Assembly (NCBI GenBank): GCA_038501195.1
Contig: JBBPUQ010000008.1
Span: 3,296,501-3,360,500, forward strand
DNA from: Nemania diffusa
Lineage: Eukaryota > Ascomycota > Sordariomycetes > Xylariales > Xylariaceae
Direction: 5' to 3'
DNA length: 64,000 nucleotides
Shown here: positions 9,746-21,416 of the stretch, one piece after another
Position numbering within the stretch: position 1 is the stretch's first letter
Layout of the letters: the number at the start of each line of letters is the position of its first letter
Program-made: the position numbers and the translations under genes
The notes under the pieces: generated by a model
What the model was told of the DNA's origin: nothing
The model's database searches: none
Seen by the model: only the letters and a program-made list of their open reading frames with translations

Positions 9746-12688
9746 TCACTGTGCCCTAGGCAGGTCCTCTTGCGCCGTCACAAACGTCTCCAAGGGTGGG
9801 CGTTGTTCATTTACTGCAACATCCCCGCTCGGCACCTCATGTGCGTTCTCTCCGTGCCCTGTAGCATCGCCATCAGCGACGCCATCGTACGCGAGAAACG
9901 TGGATAAAGCCACTGGTATTTCTAGTCCGTTGGCACCTGCGAACTTCGAAGAGTTTGACTCGGCGACCTTGTCAGCTGTGTCTGGACTCCCTGCCGACGC
10001 AGCACTGGCGGCATGGCCATCGCCCATTTCTGGACCCGGTGTTGTCGGGCTCGCGACACGTGAGTACGGGTCCATAACTGAGGTTAGGGTGATCATGCTG
10101 GCTGTTTCGGCGTCTTTGCCCAGACTGAACGGCACGGCGATCCCGCCCACAATCGGCCGTTTCCCCGCGACGCCGGTCGACGGCGGTACATAATGGGGAC
10201 TCAGCGAGTCGTTGTTCGCTGATGGCAGAGGATCGGTGGCATCTTGGGGGACTTTCCCCTCTCTCTTAGCCATCAGGAGGGCAATGGGTGTATTTGGATC
10301 AGCGCTGCCGCCCGAGGTCTGGTATTCGTCCTTGACGATCTTGGTCCTAGAGTGGCTGCGGCTAGTCACCGGCCTCTCATTCGCGACGGCCCGTTCCTGC
10401 CTCTCGAGGTCTGTGTGGGAGCGAGCGCCGTAGCCTTCTTGTTTCGTGGCGATTTTGACCTCTGGGGCCTTTTCGGCTTCTTCTTCTCTCTGCACCGTCA
10501 TCTCGTCGTGCTTGGAGCCCCAGAGAGACCATAGGGCGAGACCCATGCTCTTCCTCTTCGCCTTCGGTGCGAGATCGCCGGTGGCCTTGCGTCTGGCGGC
10601 GAGAGCGCTTGGAGGGGGTGTCTCTCCGTCGAAGCCCTGGTATCCTGCTATCATCTCCTTGAGCCGCCTCTTGTCGACCTTGGCGCGAGCTGTGCTAAAG
10701 CGGCTGTCCCACTGGCCACGCTGCTCGAGCCATTTCCTCACTGGCCCCTCCTTGATGACGCCGATCTCATTAGGATCGAGCACACATGCAGGAAGTTCAG
10801 TGGCCGGCTCTAACGGTCTGATAACACCATGCCGGCTCACCCGCTGTCGGATTATGTGGTTCTTGAAAGGTGGTAAAGGGTCACCAGCTTTGCCGACGTG
10901 CGGCTGCCCAGTCTTTGGCAGTTCCGCCTCTTTCTTCCTTTCTGGTGCTATTGGTCCTTCAGAGTCGGAACCAGAGCTTGAGATAACGGAAATAGCGTCG
11001 TCGTCGAGGATCTCGATTTCAGTCTTTTGGGCACGCGCCAGGGCCCAGGCCCCGAACTGCGCGATTGATCGATACATGTATTTAGCTGGCCGAGTGAAAC
11101 TCAGCGTGGGAGCAACATGGCACAAGTCATCCCATACCTGAAGCTGGACATCGGTGGGTTTGAAACGCGATATCTGCTCCCGCGCAGTTTCATCCATGTG
11201 AATGTCTCCAGACGGATACTTCACTGGATCCGCACACTTGTGAGCTAGGTAAATCTGCTCGTCTCGAAGAATTTCACCACCACCAGTCATTACGAGTAGT
11301 GGTGGTAAACCACCAAGCGAAGGCTGCATGATAGGGCTAACCATTGGGTGTGATAATAGCTCATTAGTTGTGTACATCTAGATCTTATTAGCTTCTGCTA
11401 CTTATTGTTTAAGCCACTTGCAATATCTCACCTGAATTTGATCTTTGAGCACGACTTCTTTCCCGTCAATATTTATACTAAGATATTCCGCCCGGCTTAC
11501 GGTAGATGGGACGGCATCTGAATTCTTAGCTTCGGCGGGCTGATCTAAATCCTGAGGCTGTTGGTCCAACTCGGCTGAAGCTGGCTTCATTATTTTTGTA
11601 TGTGCATTTTGCATTTTCTTGGCTATTTTGTCTTTTAATGTAGCATGATCATCCACATTTAAAGGCGGCCAAGATGGCGATGGCTTATGGTGAAATCCAT
11701 TAGGAGGAATATAATCCAATGGACAGTCGCCGGAAACACTTGGGAAGCTATGAGCCAAGTCGACCCAAGGCGAGATCAAGATAGCTCCAGCCGGAAGAGG
11801 AAGACCTCGGTCCCTTAGCGTGACGAGGGTACTCAACACCATGCCACCACCTGCCGAGTCTCCTGCCAAGATGATAGTCGACGGATCTTGAGTCTTGAGC
11901 AGGTACATGTATGCCGCTAGACAATCCTGTAGACCACATGGGAACGGGAACTGAGGCGCCAATCGATACTTTGGCGCGAATACTCTGGCCTTCAGCTTCC
12001 GGGCATGTCTCTGCATCTGGTATCTATGCTCATCAACGCTACCAAAGTAATATCCACCCCCGTGGACATACATCATGACCCTTTTGCCTGGGTCCCCCGA
12101 GTTCATGCGTTCGTTATAGTCAGATCGCATCTCGATCCATTCGGCCTTCAGAGGACTCTGGGGCCGTCTCCATTGCCACCAATTCTTCCCGCCCACTTTA
12201 CTTATACCATCGGGGCCCAACTGCTCTTGCAGGGCATTTGCTGAGTCCACGAGCATCTCTTCTGGGATCTCAACCTCTTTCACCTTCACCCACTGTGGGT
12301 GCGGAACCCATTGCGATGTGAAAGCTTGCAATTCCTCCACGGTGTGGTGAGATGCGAAAGTCAAGAATGCTTTGATCAGATGTAAGCCTTCATCATATGA
12401 GAGATGTGCCGTTGGTCTTTCGTGTAAAGATTTGCGCCTAAGATACTATCGGGTTATAAAAGAGCCAGTTAGCATTTATCTCGATCAAGGGGTTTAAGGG
12501 CACCAATTGCTCTAGCCTCTTAAGTAAAGCAGAACAGAGCAAAGGGAGATTATCTAAATCTAATGAAGATAAAAAGATGATCTCTAGCCGTTATGATCTC
12601 AAAAGTGATAACAGGTAACACGTACATGTGACAGCAAGGTCGAAAGGACGGTGGGTGTTACCGCCATAGACACGGTAGCGGTATTCAT
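9746..12688 (-). CDS. HSL-type alpha/beta hydrolase with long disordered C-terminal tail
   Basis: Three exons: 12688-12626, 12445-11432 and 11377-9746, with introns of 180 and 54 bases, both phase 0, giving 902 residues. The first exon (21 codons) is needed to supply an ATG; the long second exon has no suitable start of its own. The oxyanion motif HGGGYYFGS begins at about residue 149, and GDSAGG has its nucleophile serine near residue 218. The acid and His regions follow as GGGEILRDE and DDLCHV after intron 2. This is the hormone-sensitive-lipase / alpha-beta-hydrolase-3 class; the substrate is unknown. A low-complexity stretch interrupts the fold between the serine and acid motifs. The last ~400 residues are Ser/Lys/Glu/Pro-rich and look disordered. 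The gene is divergent from TSR2. Confidence 0.88.
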
Positions 12689-13469
12689 GGTTGCGAACTC
12701 GAGCCTCGAGGACTCTCTACTTTGGTAAGGACAATTGGTGAGAGCAAAGCAAATCAAATCAAAACAGGCACACCTGTTCTTTAGTATACAACTTATACAA
12801 CCAATATAACTGATGCAAAAGGAATTGATCTTGCTTGGAATGGAACCAGGCTAGAACAGCAGTCCCGTCGGCGCATCTTGCTGCGGTCGACTCTATCTAA
12901 TAAAGCCTGACGATCTTAGTGAGATTAAGGGGTGATGTCATTACCAGCCAGCTATGAGACAGATTAGGCTTAGCAGCATCTAGCTGACCAGATTGACGCC
13001 CTAGCATAAGTGGGATTCGGAACTTCCGTTACGTAGGTATTCTTTATTATACAGTCTCATTCCATAACGAACGAATCAGGGTTAAACAGGAAATTAGCAT
13101 AATTCTTGTTGACGAGATCAATTGCACGTTTAGTCTATTCTCAGCAAGATAGAACTGCGTGTCATCACGGCTTAAAAAATAACCTAAGTACCTCGGACAA
13201 TTAATACGCTAGCATCAAAAACGTAAACGGGTACCAGGTTAGGAAATTACCTAATGGCCTAGACCCCATCTAGCTGAGCGGTAAGAATTGGCAGAATCAC
13301 GAGGAAGGTCTGAAAAAAATGCCCCTCCATCACACAGCGGGTCTAGAGTATGGGTACCCTACTGTAGAGCGACGAACCTGGGGAAAAAAGTCGAATTGTT
13401 TAAGTACCACCTACCCTAGAGTATTCCACACCACATACGATAGTCCCAACCAAACATCTACATCCAAAA
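12689..13469. promoter_or_regulatory. Divergent promoter between hydrolase and TSR2 genes
   Basis: A 781-base head-to-head intergenic region. The stretch just before 13470 (ACATCTACATCCAAAA) is A/C-rich, like a typical fungal 5' leader. I see no convincing TATA box or known operator. Confidence 0.45.
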
Positions 13470-14250
13470 ATGGCGTCGTCTTCCACAGAAGGGCCATCGC
13501 CCGGTATGTCAACGATCGAATCAACCCCTCCAATCTAGGCTAGCCTAGCAATCCATAACAACCCCACCATTACATCGCATCGCATGGGTAAAGAATTCCC
13601 GACTAACACCCTCTCTCCCTGCAGAAACCCGACAACAGCAATTCGAGCAAAGCGTCGCGATATCCCTCCACCTATGGCAGTCCCTCACAATCGCCGTGCA
13701 GAACAACTGGGGCGGCCCCGACTCCTCCGACAAGCGCGACTGGCTAGCCGGCGCCATCGCCGACATGTTCCCCAGCTTCGTCGATCTGGCCGCCGCCGCA
13801 GCCGAGACCACATCACAGCCTAACGCCACGCAGTCCCAGGGCAGGAAGCTCCCCGACGAGCCTATCGCGGAGGACATAGAGGAGACGCTACTGCAGGTCA
13901 TGTTCGACGAGTTCGAGGCCAACGTGGACGACCAGTCCGAGGCCGAAGTCGCCGACCGCATCATGAAGTGCCGCGTGCAGTGCGCCGTGGGGAACTTCAC
14001 GCTTGTCGAGGAGCTGAGGGCGCGATGGCTAGACACGAAGGGTAAGAAGGTTGTGGCGCAGGCTGCAGCAGATCAGGACCAGGATACGGATTGGGACAGT
14101 GGGAGCGATGATGATGAGGGCGACGAGAATGGCAATGGCGATGTTGAGATGGACGATGCCCCAGCGTTGGTGCCTGTTGCTCCTAAGGAGAAGCCGCAGC
14201 CCGAGATTGACGAGGACGGATTTGAAAAAGTCGCAAGGAGGAAGAGGTGA
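13470..14250 (+). CDS. TSR2: Pre-rRNA-processing protein Tsr2
   Basis: Exon 1 is only 34 bases (13470-13503). A 121-base intron with a GACTAAC branch point follows, then exon 2 runs 13625-14250; total 219 residues. Removing the intron joins MASSSTEGPSP to ETRQQQFEQSV, giving the family's N-terminal helix. The name-giving WGG motif (NNWGG) is at residues 38-42, followed by DKRDWLAGAI. The second helical block (DDIEETLLQ-like, residues ~85-130) precedes an acidic tail rich in Asp/Glu, and the protein ends in a basic KVARRKR. In yeast Tsr2 is the dedicated chaperone of eS26 and is needed for 20S pre-rRNA maturation. It converges with the BSD-domain gene, 295 bases downstream. Length fits the family. 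Confidence 0.92.
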
Positions 14251-14545
14251 TGATTGGTGGAACGCACAGAGATACTCTACTGTGAACTACGGCTTGCAGA
14301 AGACGACGAGGTACAGCCTCTGCTACGACGAACAGTTCTCTGATATTGGAGGCCTGCAATAGCGAGAATATACAGAGTCGCGAAAAAAAAGGGAGCAAAA
14401 GTATAACAGCCCCTTACCCATCCAAACATCAAGAACACCTAAAGACGCCAGCGACAATTCCGCGCGAAATCAAATCGGACTATGTTCGGCCACTACTACC
14501 CTCCCGCCACGCATACCTGCATTCTGTATAAGGTTTGTATCACAT

Positions 14546-16130
14546 TTACTCCCATTCCTCGTCATCGCTATCCTCCTCCTCGCTATCCTCGTCGTCACTG
14601 TCCTCCACCTTCCGTGAATCCTTCGGGCTGTTGGGTGCCTGGCTGGTTTTGCCGGAAGCAGCGCCCACCACATCATAGCTGGTGTCGCTATCGGCCTGTG
14701 ACTTCTCGTCGTTTGACTTGCGAGGCTCTGAGGGCTTGAGAAGAGTTGGCTTGGTGGCTGGTGGGTGGATAGTGTTTGAAGACTCAGCCGAGGCAGGCCT
14801 CTTAATCTTATCGGAAGGTTTGCTGGGAGCAGGCTTGCCAAGGACAGGCTTGCTGGCGGTCTCGCCATCTGATTCCTCGTCTTCAGACTCCTCGTCATCC
14901 TCCTCTTCCTCGGACTCCTCTTCAGACTCTTCCTCAGCTTCCTCAGGCTCCTCACGCGCCTTATCGGGTTCTTCATCAGACTCTTCATCACCCCATCCGA
15001 TCTCCTCTTCCGCAGACGCGGCTAGATCACACGCCATGTTAGTACAAGTAGAAATAGATAGCCCAATGAAAGAATATAGACCGACCTTTTAGTAAATCTC
15101 GACGACGGGCGTCAGCCGTCTCTATGCTGTGTCTCAAGAAGTAGTAGCGTTTCCAGAAGTCAGCGTAGGGCACTCGATCCGGGACGAGCTTCTCCATGTT
15201 GGCTCGTAGCTCGGGATATTTAGCCAGATCAGCACTAACGCTGTCTGTCTTAGCATCGGCATCGAAGCCCTTGGCCCACGCGGCAAACTCATCGGTGGCG
15301 GGGTCCTCGGTAAAGCTCTTCTCCGTAGTGTGCAGAACGTGCAGCTGCGCATCGTACCGCGAGCTGTGGATCACACGCTTCCCCGAGTCGTCCTTGCTCT
15401 CGAAGCGGCTGCCGCCTCCCTCCGCGTCCGAGGCTGAGGGCTTCACAGTGACGGCGTCCCGGAAGAAATCCCGAATGTTGCTGCCAAACTTCAGAAGGGC
15501 CTCGTCCGCAGCGTCCTCAGCGCGCTGGATATCCTTCAGTCTGCTGGCGGCCTCGCTGCGCAGGCGGGAGATGACGGTCTCGGAGTCTTTAGGCGGGGAT
15601 GAGGGGCCGGGGGCCCGCGAGGTGGTCGGCGTGGTCTCGGGGTCCTTGTCCTTATCGCCGTCCTGCTGCTGCGGGGCGGGATTCGTCGTGTCGATGGTGG
15701 GAGGCACGGCCCTCAGCGAGAGGGCGCGGGCCCGCAATGTGGCGAAGCCCCGCGAGGCGTCGGCGCCGAGGGACGTGACCTCCTGGCTGGCCTCTCGGTA
15801 GACGGACTCGCCCTGATGCATGCAGAAATCGGATTAGACCGGGCTTTCCCCGCCGTTCCCACCACCATCACCACTAACGACGTGTGCTATGATTCCTATA
15901 TGTGTGTGTGCTCTGTTTGCTTATTGCATGCGTACCTGCTTGACTACCTTCTCCACGGTGCCGCCGAGCCAGCTCCCCCAGCTGCTGCTGGAGAAGGCCC
16001 GGTACGCCTCCTGGAGGTCCTCGTTGAGGGTCGACTCGGGCTTGCGGTCCGACGACGGGCCGGCGGTGCTCGTTTCGCTCTCGTCTTTCGGCAGAGACTG
16101 CTCGACGATGTGGTCGTACGCGAGATCCAT
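14546..16130 (-). CDS. BSD-domain protein (Dos2-like)
   Basis: Three exons: 16130-15936, 15812-15086 and 15021-14546, with introns of 123 and 64 bases; the second has a perfect TACTAAC branch point. They encode 465 residues. The BSD domain lies at about residues 235-293 and includes the diagnostic FW dipeptide (FWKRYYFLR, residues 284-292). The N-terminal ~65 residues, including WGSWLGG, resemble BSD proteins of the Dos2/SYAP1 type. The C-terminal ~160 residues are extremely acidic (Glu/Asp/Ser runs) and end in DDEEWE. The molecular function of this branch is poorly defined; Dos2 homologues are linked to heterochromatin or stress. Exon 2 is strongly GC-rich at third positions. Confidence 0.88.
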
Positions 16131-19100
16131 AGCTACGGTGTTGTCTTCGTGGATGAGCTAGGTGGATGATTCATCGGGCGGTTTTGGGTTTTTGGGTTTG
16201 CAATGGGGGGGACTCGGTGAGCCGGAGGATCTCGGAGGGGCGAGGACTCGGCTCGGGGTGGTTATCGGGGCGATATGTACAGATGGGTAAATTGACGATA
16301 CTGAGTGAATCTATGATATTGTGTTTTGGTAGACAGGTTTAGGCCTGTGTAATGGATGCTGTTGAGGTCACGAGGCTGATGATAATGATTCGTTGACGTA
16401 CTTACAACACACGATCGAAACATATTAGGTAGGTCGGTACCGGTGTACTGTGGATAGCTCACCCCTCCCCCTTTCCTATTTTGGTCGGTGGCCCACAAAG
16501 CCTAAAAAGAACAGTGGCAGCCAGGGGGTTTCGACCGCCCGACCTCTCTGATGCGGGGAACCTTGGGCGCCCGATAGGTTAGAGACGCTCCTCAACAACC
16601 TGCACTCATGCTCGTCGATGGGGAGAATAGTTACGTAGTAATGCTCGGGCGGTGAAACGCTGATAAGTAAATGCGAACCGTTGTTTCTTAAAGATAGATA
16701 CCTGCAGTGCATGAGATATCTACCTACTTACCTAATCATTTCGTCTGTATGCATACTTACATATTTGATGTTACCGGTTACGTGTTACCGGTATCTGGGT
16801 CAGGTAGAATACATCGGCATTAACCCTGGTTTATCAGATCTCCCATATCACGAAACCGTGATTAGGCAATTGCCTTTATTTTCTCATATGGTTGATGTGG
16901 TTAGTTAAAACTAAAGATAGGTAGTAATATGTTTCCGCCCTTTATTATATTTATATACACCTAGAAAATATTAGTAGTGCAATTCACCACCTCTTCCTAT
17001 TTACTCACATAATATTATAAACAATTGACTCGAGTAATCTCAACTATAAATTGGCTAGATCCCTCCAGATAGATAGAAAGCAGAAAGACAACATATTACT
17101 GCGTAGTTGAGGTGTGGCAACTACCTACACGTTTCTAAACCCTCCATCCATTTTTCCTCGGGATTCGGTTCGGGTATCGCCATTAGCAAATTTTTTGATC
17201 AATGCCACTGCAACTCTATGCAAGGTCGGAGACTGGTGGAGGGGTTATAGTAGGTTAGGTAGCAAACCGACTCCCCTGGTTTGCAGCAATTAGGTCGGTA
17301 GGTTCGGTAGTGTGTACTATAATCTGAGCGCATCATGGCCTGTTCACTAGGGACCGGGGGCCCTTTTCCCGTCAGCATGCAGCACACGTCAAGAACTGTT
17401 ATAAGTGGTGAGGAGGTTGGTTGACATTGAAGAACAACGGCTTGTTACAAGTAGCTATTCAACAACACCGGTTTCGGAAATAACGCAACTACCTAACTCC
17501 TGCTTGGGATGTACATACTAAGTGCTGCATTGAGTCCGCCCTGCCTTGTAACCCAAGGCTGATCGTTTGTTCTGTGTGTGCACAAGTCTGGATTACTCTG
17601 GGTACAACTACTTAGAAATTTGGGTAGCATGGGCCGTCAAGTTAACTCGCATTATTGGATTGGTATAACTGCCATAGCAACTAACTAGTTATGTGTTATA
17701 GTGCTCCCAGAACAGTCATCGTGTTAGTTTAAGAATGGTAAATACGGAATTGCGAATGGTATTCCTCCAGTTGCTGCGCTAGCCCTAGTGCGTCTGATGT
17801 TTGCAGGATTCCCATGCTGATACCTACCTAACCTATCTAGCATATTGAGTCATGCCGAAAACCTTGCGCCTATACTTCCTCAAGCGCATTCGGTAGTACC
17901 TATGTGACAAGCTACATGTGAGCATCATACATAGAAGAGCAACAAATTCAGAGCCTAACAAACCAAGGATATTCTGTGATAGTTGACCAATGCTATTATG
18001 GCGGTGGAAGAAAGGTCAGGAGACTCAGAGTAGTGATAGATACTTTGTGCCTCTTCGGTTTCTCCGTATAACATGTCCTCATTTTTTTGGTGGACTGCGT
18101 CATGATGTGTCATCAACATATATCTCAGTGAAGTACAGAATAACGGGTATCACCTCATATCAGAGAGCAGTGTGTGAGAGCTTAAGTACTATTAAAAGTG
18201 CTTCAATCTCGGAGGTTCCCGCGTACATAGCTGCATTGGCATTTTGGAATCCCTAATACCAGAACCAGTGCTGCGTGCAGTACTATACCTACGGTAACTT
18301 ACCTGGCCTAACCTATAGGTACCTACAGGTAAGTACGGCAGACTACGGTAGGTACAAGTATCTAGGTAGTCCAATGATCCCCCCATTATGTGGGCACTGG
18401 CCTACCTAACGCATTGGCGAGTGACTACAGGCAGTGACTGCATTTGTTCCGATCCACCAAGCCCGCTATGTCCGAGTCTGACGGGGCCTGCGCCCTTGTC
18501 GAATCCCCCCACTCAGCAGCCCCAGCCAACCAACTCTAATTCTGGCTAGCTTACAAATCGGATTTTTGCAGGCCTTCCCTCCATTTCCTTCTATCACTCT
18601 GGGACCGGATCCAGCGTTCGCCCGCACTTGCACGCCACCTCTACGCTAGGAAATCCAAGACGCATACACTTGTTTGCCTATCACCCTACCCGCCTGCCTG
18701 GTTTTCAGTCCGAACTCAACAAAACGTCAACGCAGCAGGTAGACCCAGCCAGTCCCATCAGAGATCAATGAACGGACAGACAAACGGATAGCCGACAGCG
18801 GGACAACTGGCAACGGTCTACACTGAGCAGTCAAGATTCGCCACTCCTCCCCTCCTCCTGACGAGACACACACAAGCCTACCGTAACATCTACAGCATAA
18901 CTCATGGGCTGCAGGAATAGCCGCCCACCGAAACACCGAGACCCGTCTTCAATCCCAATCCTAGTGCCAGTGCCAGCTGCAGTCCCGTTATACATACCTA
19001 CATAGAATTCAGGCAGACAGGCCGCTATTTTCTTATCTTCTACTTACCCACCACCCTCACAATCACTTGCCCACTCCCCAATCCGAGTCTGTGAAGTGCA

Positions 19101-19476
19101 AGGGGCGACATCCCATTGTTCCTTTGTCCACACCTACTACTACTCCCAAATCGTCGTAGGTTGGACGTAGTAAATTGTTCCTTGCCTCAACCCAATCTTG
19201 CCAGTCTGGCCTTAGGTGAAGCATACCTACCTGCCGTCGAGCCAACAACACAACAATCGTTCGCTCGCTCGCCGTCTCTATCAATCGACGCCCTCACTCC
19301 GTAATTGGGGACCTCGCCATACGAGTTGCGTCGGCACCGCTAGCAATTATCCTCAAAGCGGCGACTTCTGCGTAGGAGTCGCCAGCCTTCCCGATTGTCT
19401 ACTTCTAGGAATTTGACGTTGCCTGCATTTTACAAGTCTTAAACACTGCAGTTCGCTCGAGAGCTAAGCTATCACG
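16131..19476. other. Long intergenic region and probable YAP1 promoter/leader
   Basis: No conserved protein in any frame across 3.3 kb. The left part is AT-rich with many TACCTA-type hexamers. From about 18480 to 19470 the plus strand becomes C/T-rich with few purine tracts, as in long fungal promoters and 5' leaders, so part of it is probably the YAP1 leader. A 23-codon ATG frame at 18469-18540 could be an upstream ORF if it is transcribed, but I cannot show that. Confidence 0.5.
16515..16603 (-). other. tRNA-like relic followed by a T-run
   Basis: Read on the minus strand, the last ~40 bases look like a tRNA 3' half: AGGTC, then GGTCGAAACCCCC resembling a T-arm with one mismatch in the stem, then TGGCTGC. 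A TTCTTTTT run follows immediately, as at a Pol III terminator. A start at 16603 gives 87-89 bases, the size of a Ser/Leu-type tRNA. However, the acceptor stem pairs only partly and I cannot fold a convincing D-arm or anticodon arm. It is probably a degenerate tRNA or tRNA-derived repeat. Confidence 0.22.
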
Positions 19477-21416
19477 ATGGCCTCCGCTCGCCCCAATATT
19501 CTTCCCAACTTCATTCTCACGCCTCAGCAGCAGAACCTGCTATTCCGGGCGCTGACATCCAATCAATCAAGCAATGGAACCAACGACCAAGTTTCTCTGA
19601 CACCCGAGTCTCTAACCACGTCACCTACTCAGAACCAGAAAACCATTGGTTTCAATGAATCAGCCGGTCCTTCCGAGAGTCCTTTCATAGATTACGACTA
19701 TGACGTTGGGCCAGATAGCAGTTTCGACTTTGACTTCAACCACGACGGTCAGATTGATACCCAAGGACGAATGATTGGCGACCTCCCCGGGTCCAGTCCC
19801 GATGGTAGTGACGACGCCAAGGATACCTCTAAGGCTAGCTCTCCAGACAACGATTCTTCGGATAAGAGGAGCCATCCTGACGAAGACGACGACGATGAGG
19901 TAGAGGGTGGTGCGAAGCGAAGAGAAAGTGAGGGGAAAGTCGCTAAGAAACCTGGCCGCAAACCCCTCACTAATGAACCTAGCTCAGTAAGTCGAAGCCA
20001 GCATTTTTCAAATAGCACAGGAATCTAACAACCTATACAGAAGAGAAAGGCTCAGAACCGTGCGGCTCAGCGGGCTTTCCGGGAAAGGAAGGAGAAGCAT
20101 CTCAAGGACCTCGAAACGAAAGTTGAAGAGCTAGAGAAGGCTTCCGCTACTACTCATAGCGAGAATACTCAGCTACGCACACAGATAGAGAAGTTGACTG
20201 TTGAATTAGAGCAGTATAAGAAAAAGCTATCCGTCGTCACCAGCAGATCACGCTCATCAACAACCTCCTCCCGAGGCCCCTCTACCTTCGGCAGCGCAGC
20301 GATTCAGAACATCAATGACGTCAACTTTCAATTCGAATTTCCTAAATTCGGTATGTTTCCAGGACCTACTCCGACTCCTGCCGCCGGTGTAAAGCAAGCA
20401 TCACCCTATCCGTCACCGCCGTCGGGTCGCAGCCCCAACAGCCAGTCCAGTCCACTAGAACAATCTAAGGCGGGAGGCTCTGCCGATCCCTCTAAGGGTC
20501 ATCAAAACTCAGAGGGACAACAAGCGAGAGATCCGCTTGCCTCATCAGTCAAATACACGGACCTTTTTAACAATTCTGGTCCTATTGATGGCAACAGTGG
20601 TTCCAGGTCTAGTTTAGATTCGGCACAGTTCAGTCTCAATGGGGCTAACACTGGTTCCCCTGCATCTTCTTCCAACTCGGTGATGGGACCAAGCTCGTCC
20701 TGCGGCACATCTCCTGAGCCTTTCACCCAGTCACCTTTAGGTTTTAAACCTCTTGAAACCTTAACAACGATTGGAGAGGAGCATCCAGGTTTAACCAGTG
20801 ATAATACATCAGGTGAGTGAATATTTACGGTGAAACCCTTTAAACCGTCTATTCTAATATATCGCACAGCATTTGGTCACCTTGGAAACCTTGACTTCAC
20901 CAATTTTGACTGGCTGTCTCAACAAAATGGTGGCCAATTCGACCCGCAATTATTCGGTGAATACCGGGAACCCCAGAGTAATATTTTGGCGAATACCACT
21001 TTTGACGATAGCTTTTTCAATGACGCTTTCGATGCTGATTTCTTAGCCCCGTTTAATGCCCCCGCGGCCACGAGTCCCAAGCCAGTTAAGAAGGATATTT
21101 GTGCCGAGATTGATGCTCGAAAAGAATCTGAAGATACCATCGTAACAACTGACAATGGAAAGTTATTGACATGTAACAATATATGGTAAGCTACTCTCGT
21201 TTACAAGGAATATGCTGAGGAAGCGTCACTAACATAATCGATAGGGAACAATTACAAGGCTGCCCTAAAGTGCAATCCGGCGACCTCGACCTCGATGGTC
21301 TCTGTTCCGACCTACAAAAGAAGGCCAAGTGCGGCGGCAGTGGCGCCGTCGTTGACGAAAAAGACTTCAAAGCTGTCATGTCTAAATACCTTGGGGGCCC
21401 GTGTCCGAGCTCTTAA
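19477..21416 (+). CDS. YAP1: AP-1-like bZIP redox regulator (Yap1/Pap1 family)
   Basis: Four exons (19477-19986, 20041-20812, 20870-21185, 21245-21416) with introns of 54, 57 and 59 bases encode 589 residues. The bZIP basic region starts at residue 171 (KRKAQNRAAQRAFRERKEKH, holding the NxxAQxxFR signature) and is followed by a leucine-zipper heptad region to ~233. The n-CRD region has a single cysteine at residue 391 (SCGTSPEPF). The C-terminal c-CRD has cysteines at 505, 529, 539, 553, 562 and 586; the Leu-rich stretch around 547-556 corresponds to the known nuclear export signal. In the family, oxidation of these cysteines masks the export signal, so the factor accumulates in the nucleus and induces antioxidant and efflux genes. 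Intron 1 ends exactly before the basic region. Confidence 0.95.

Noticed and set aside
9555..11141. Long plus-strand frames opposite the hydrolase tail
   Set aside because: Antisense shadows of the hydrolase's last exon; no conserved features.
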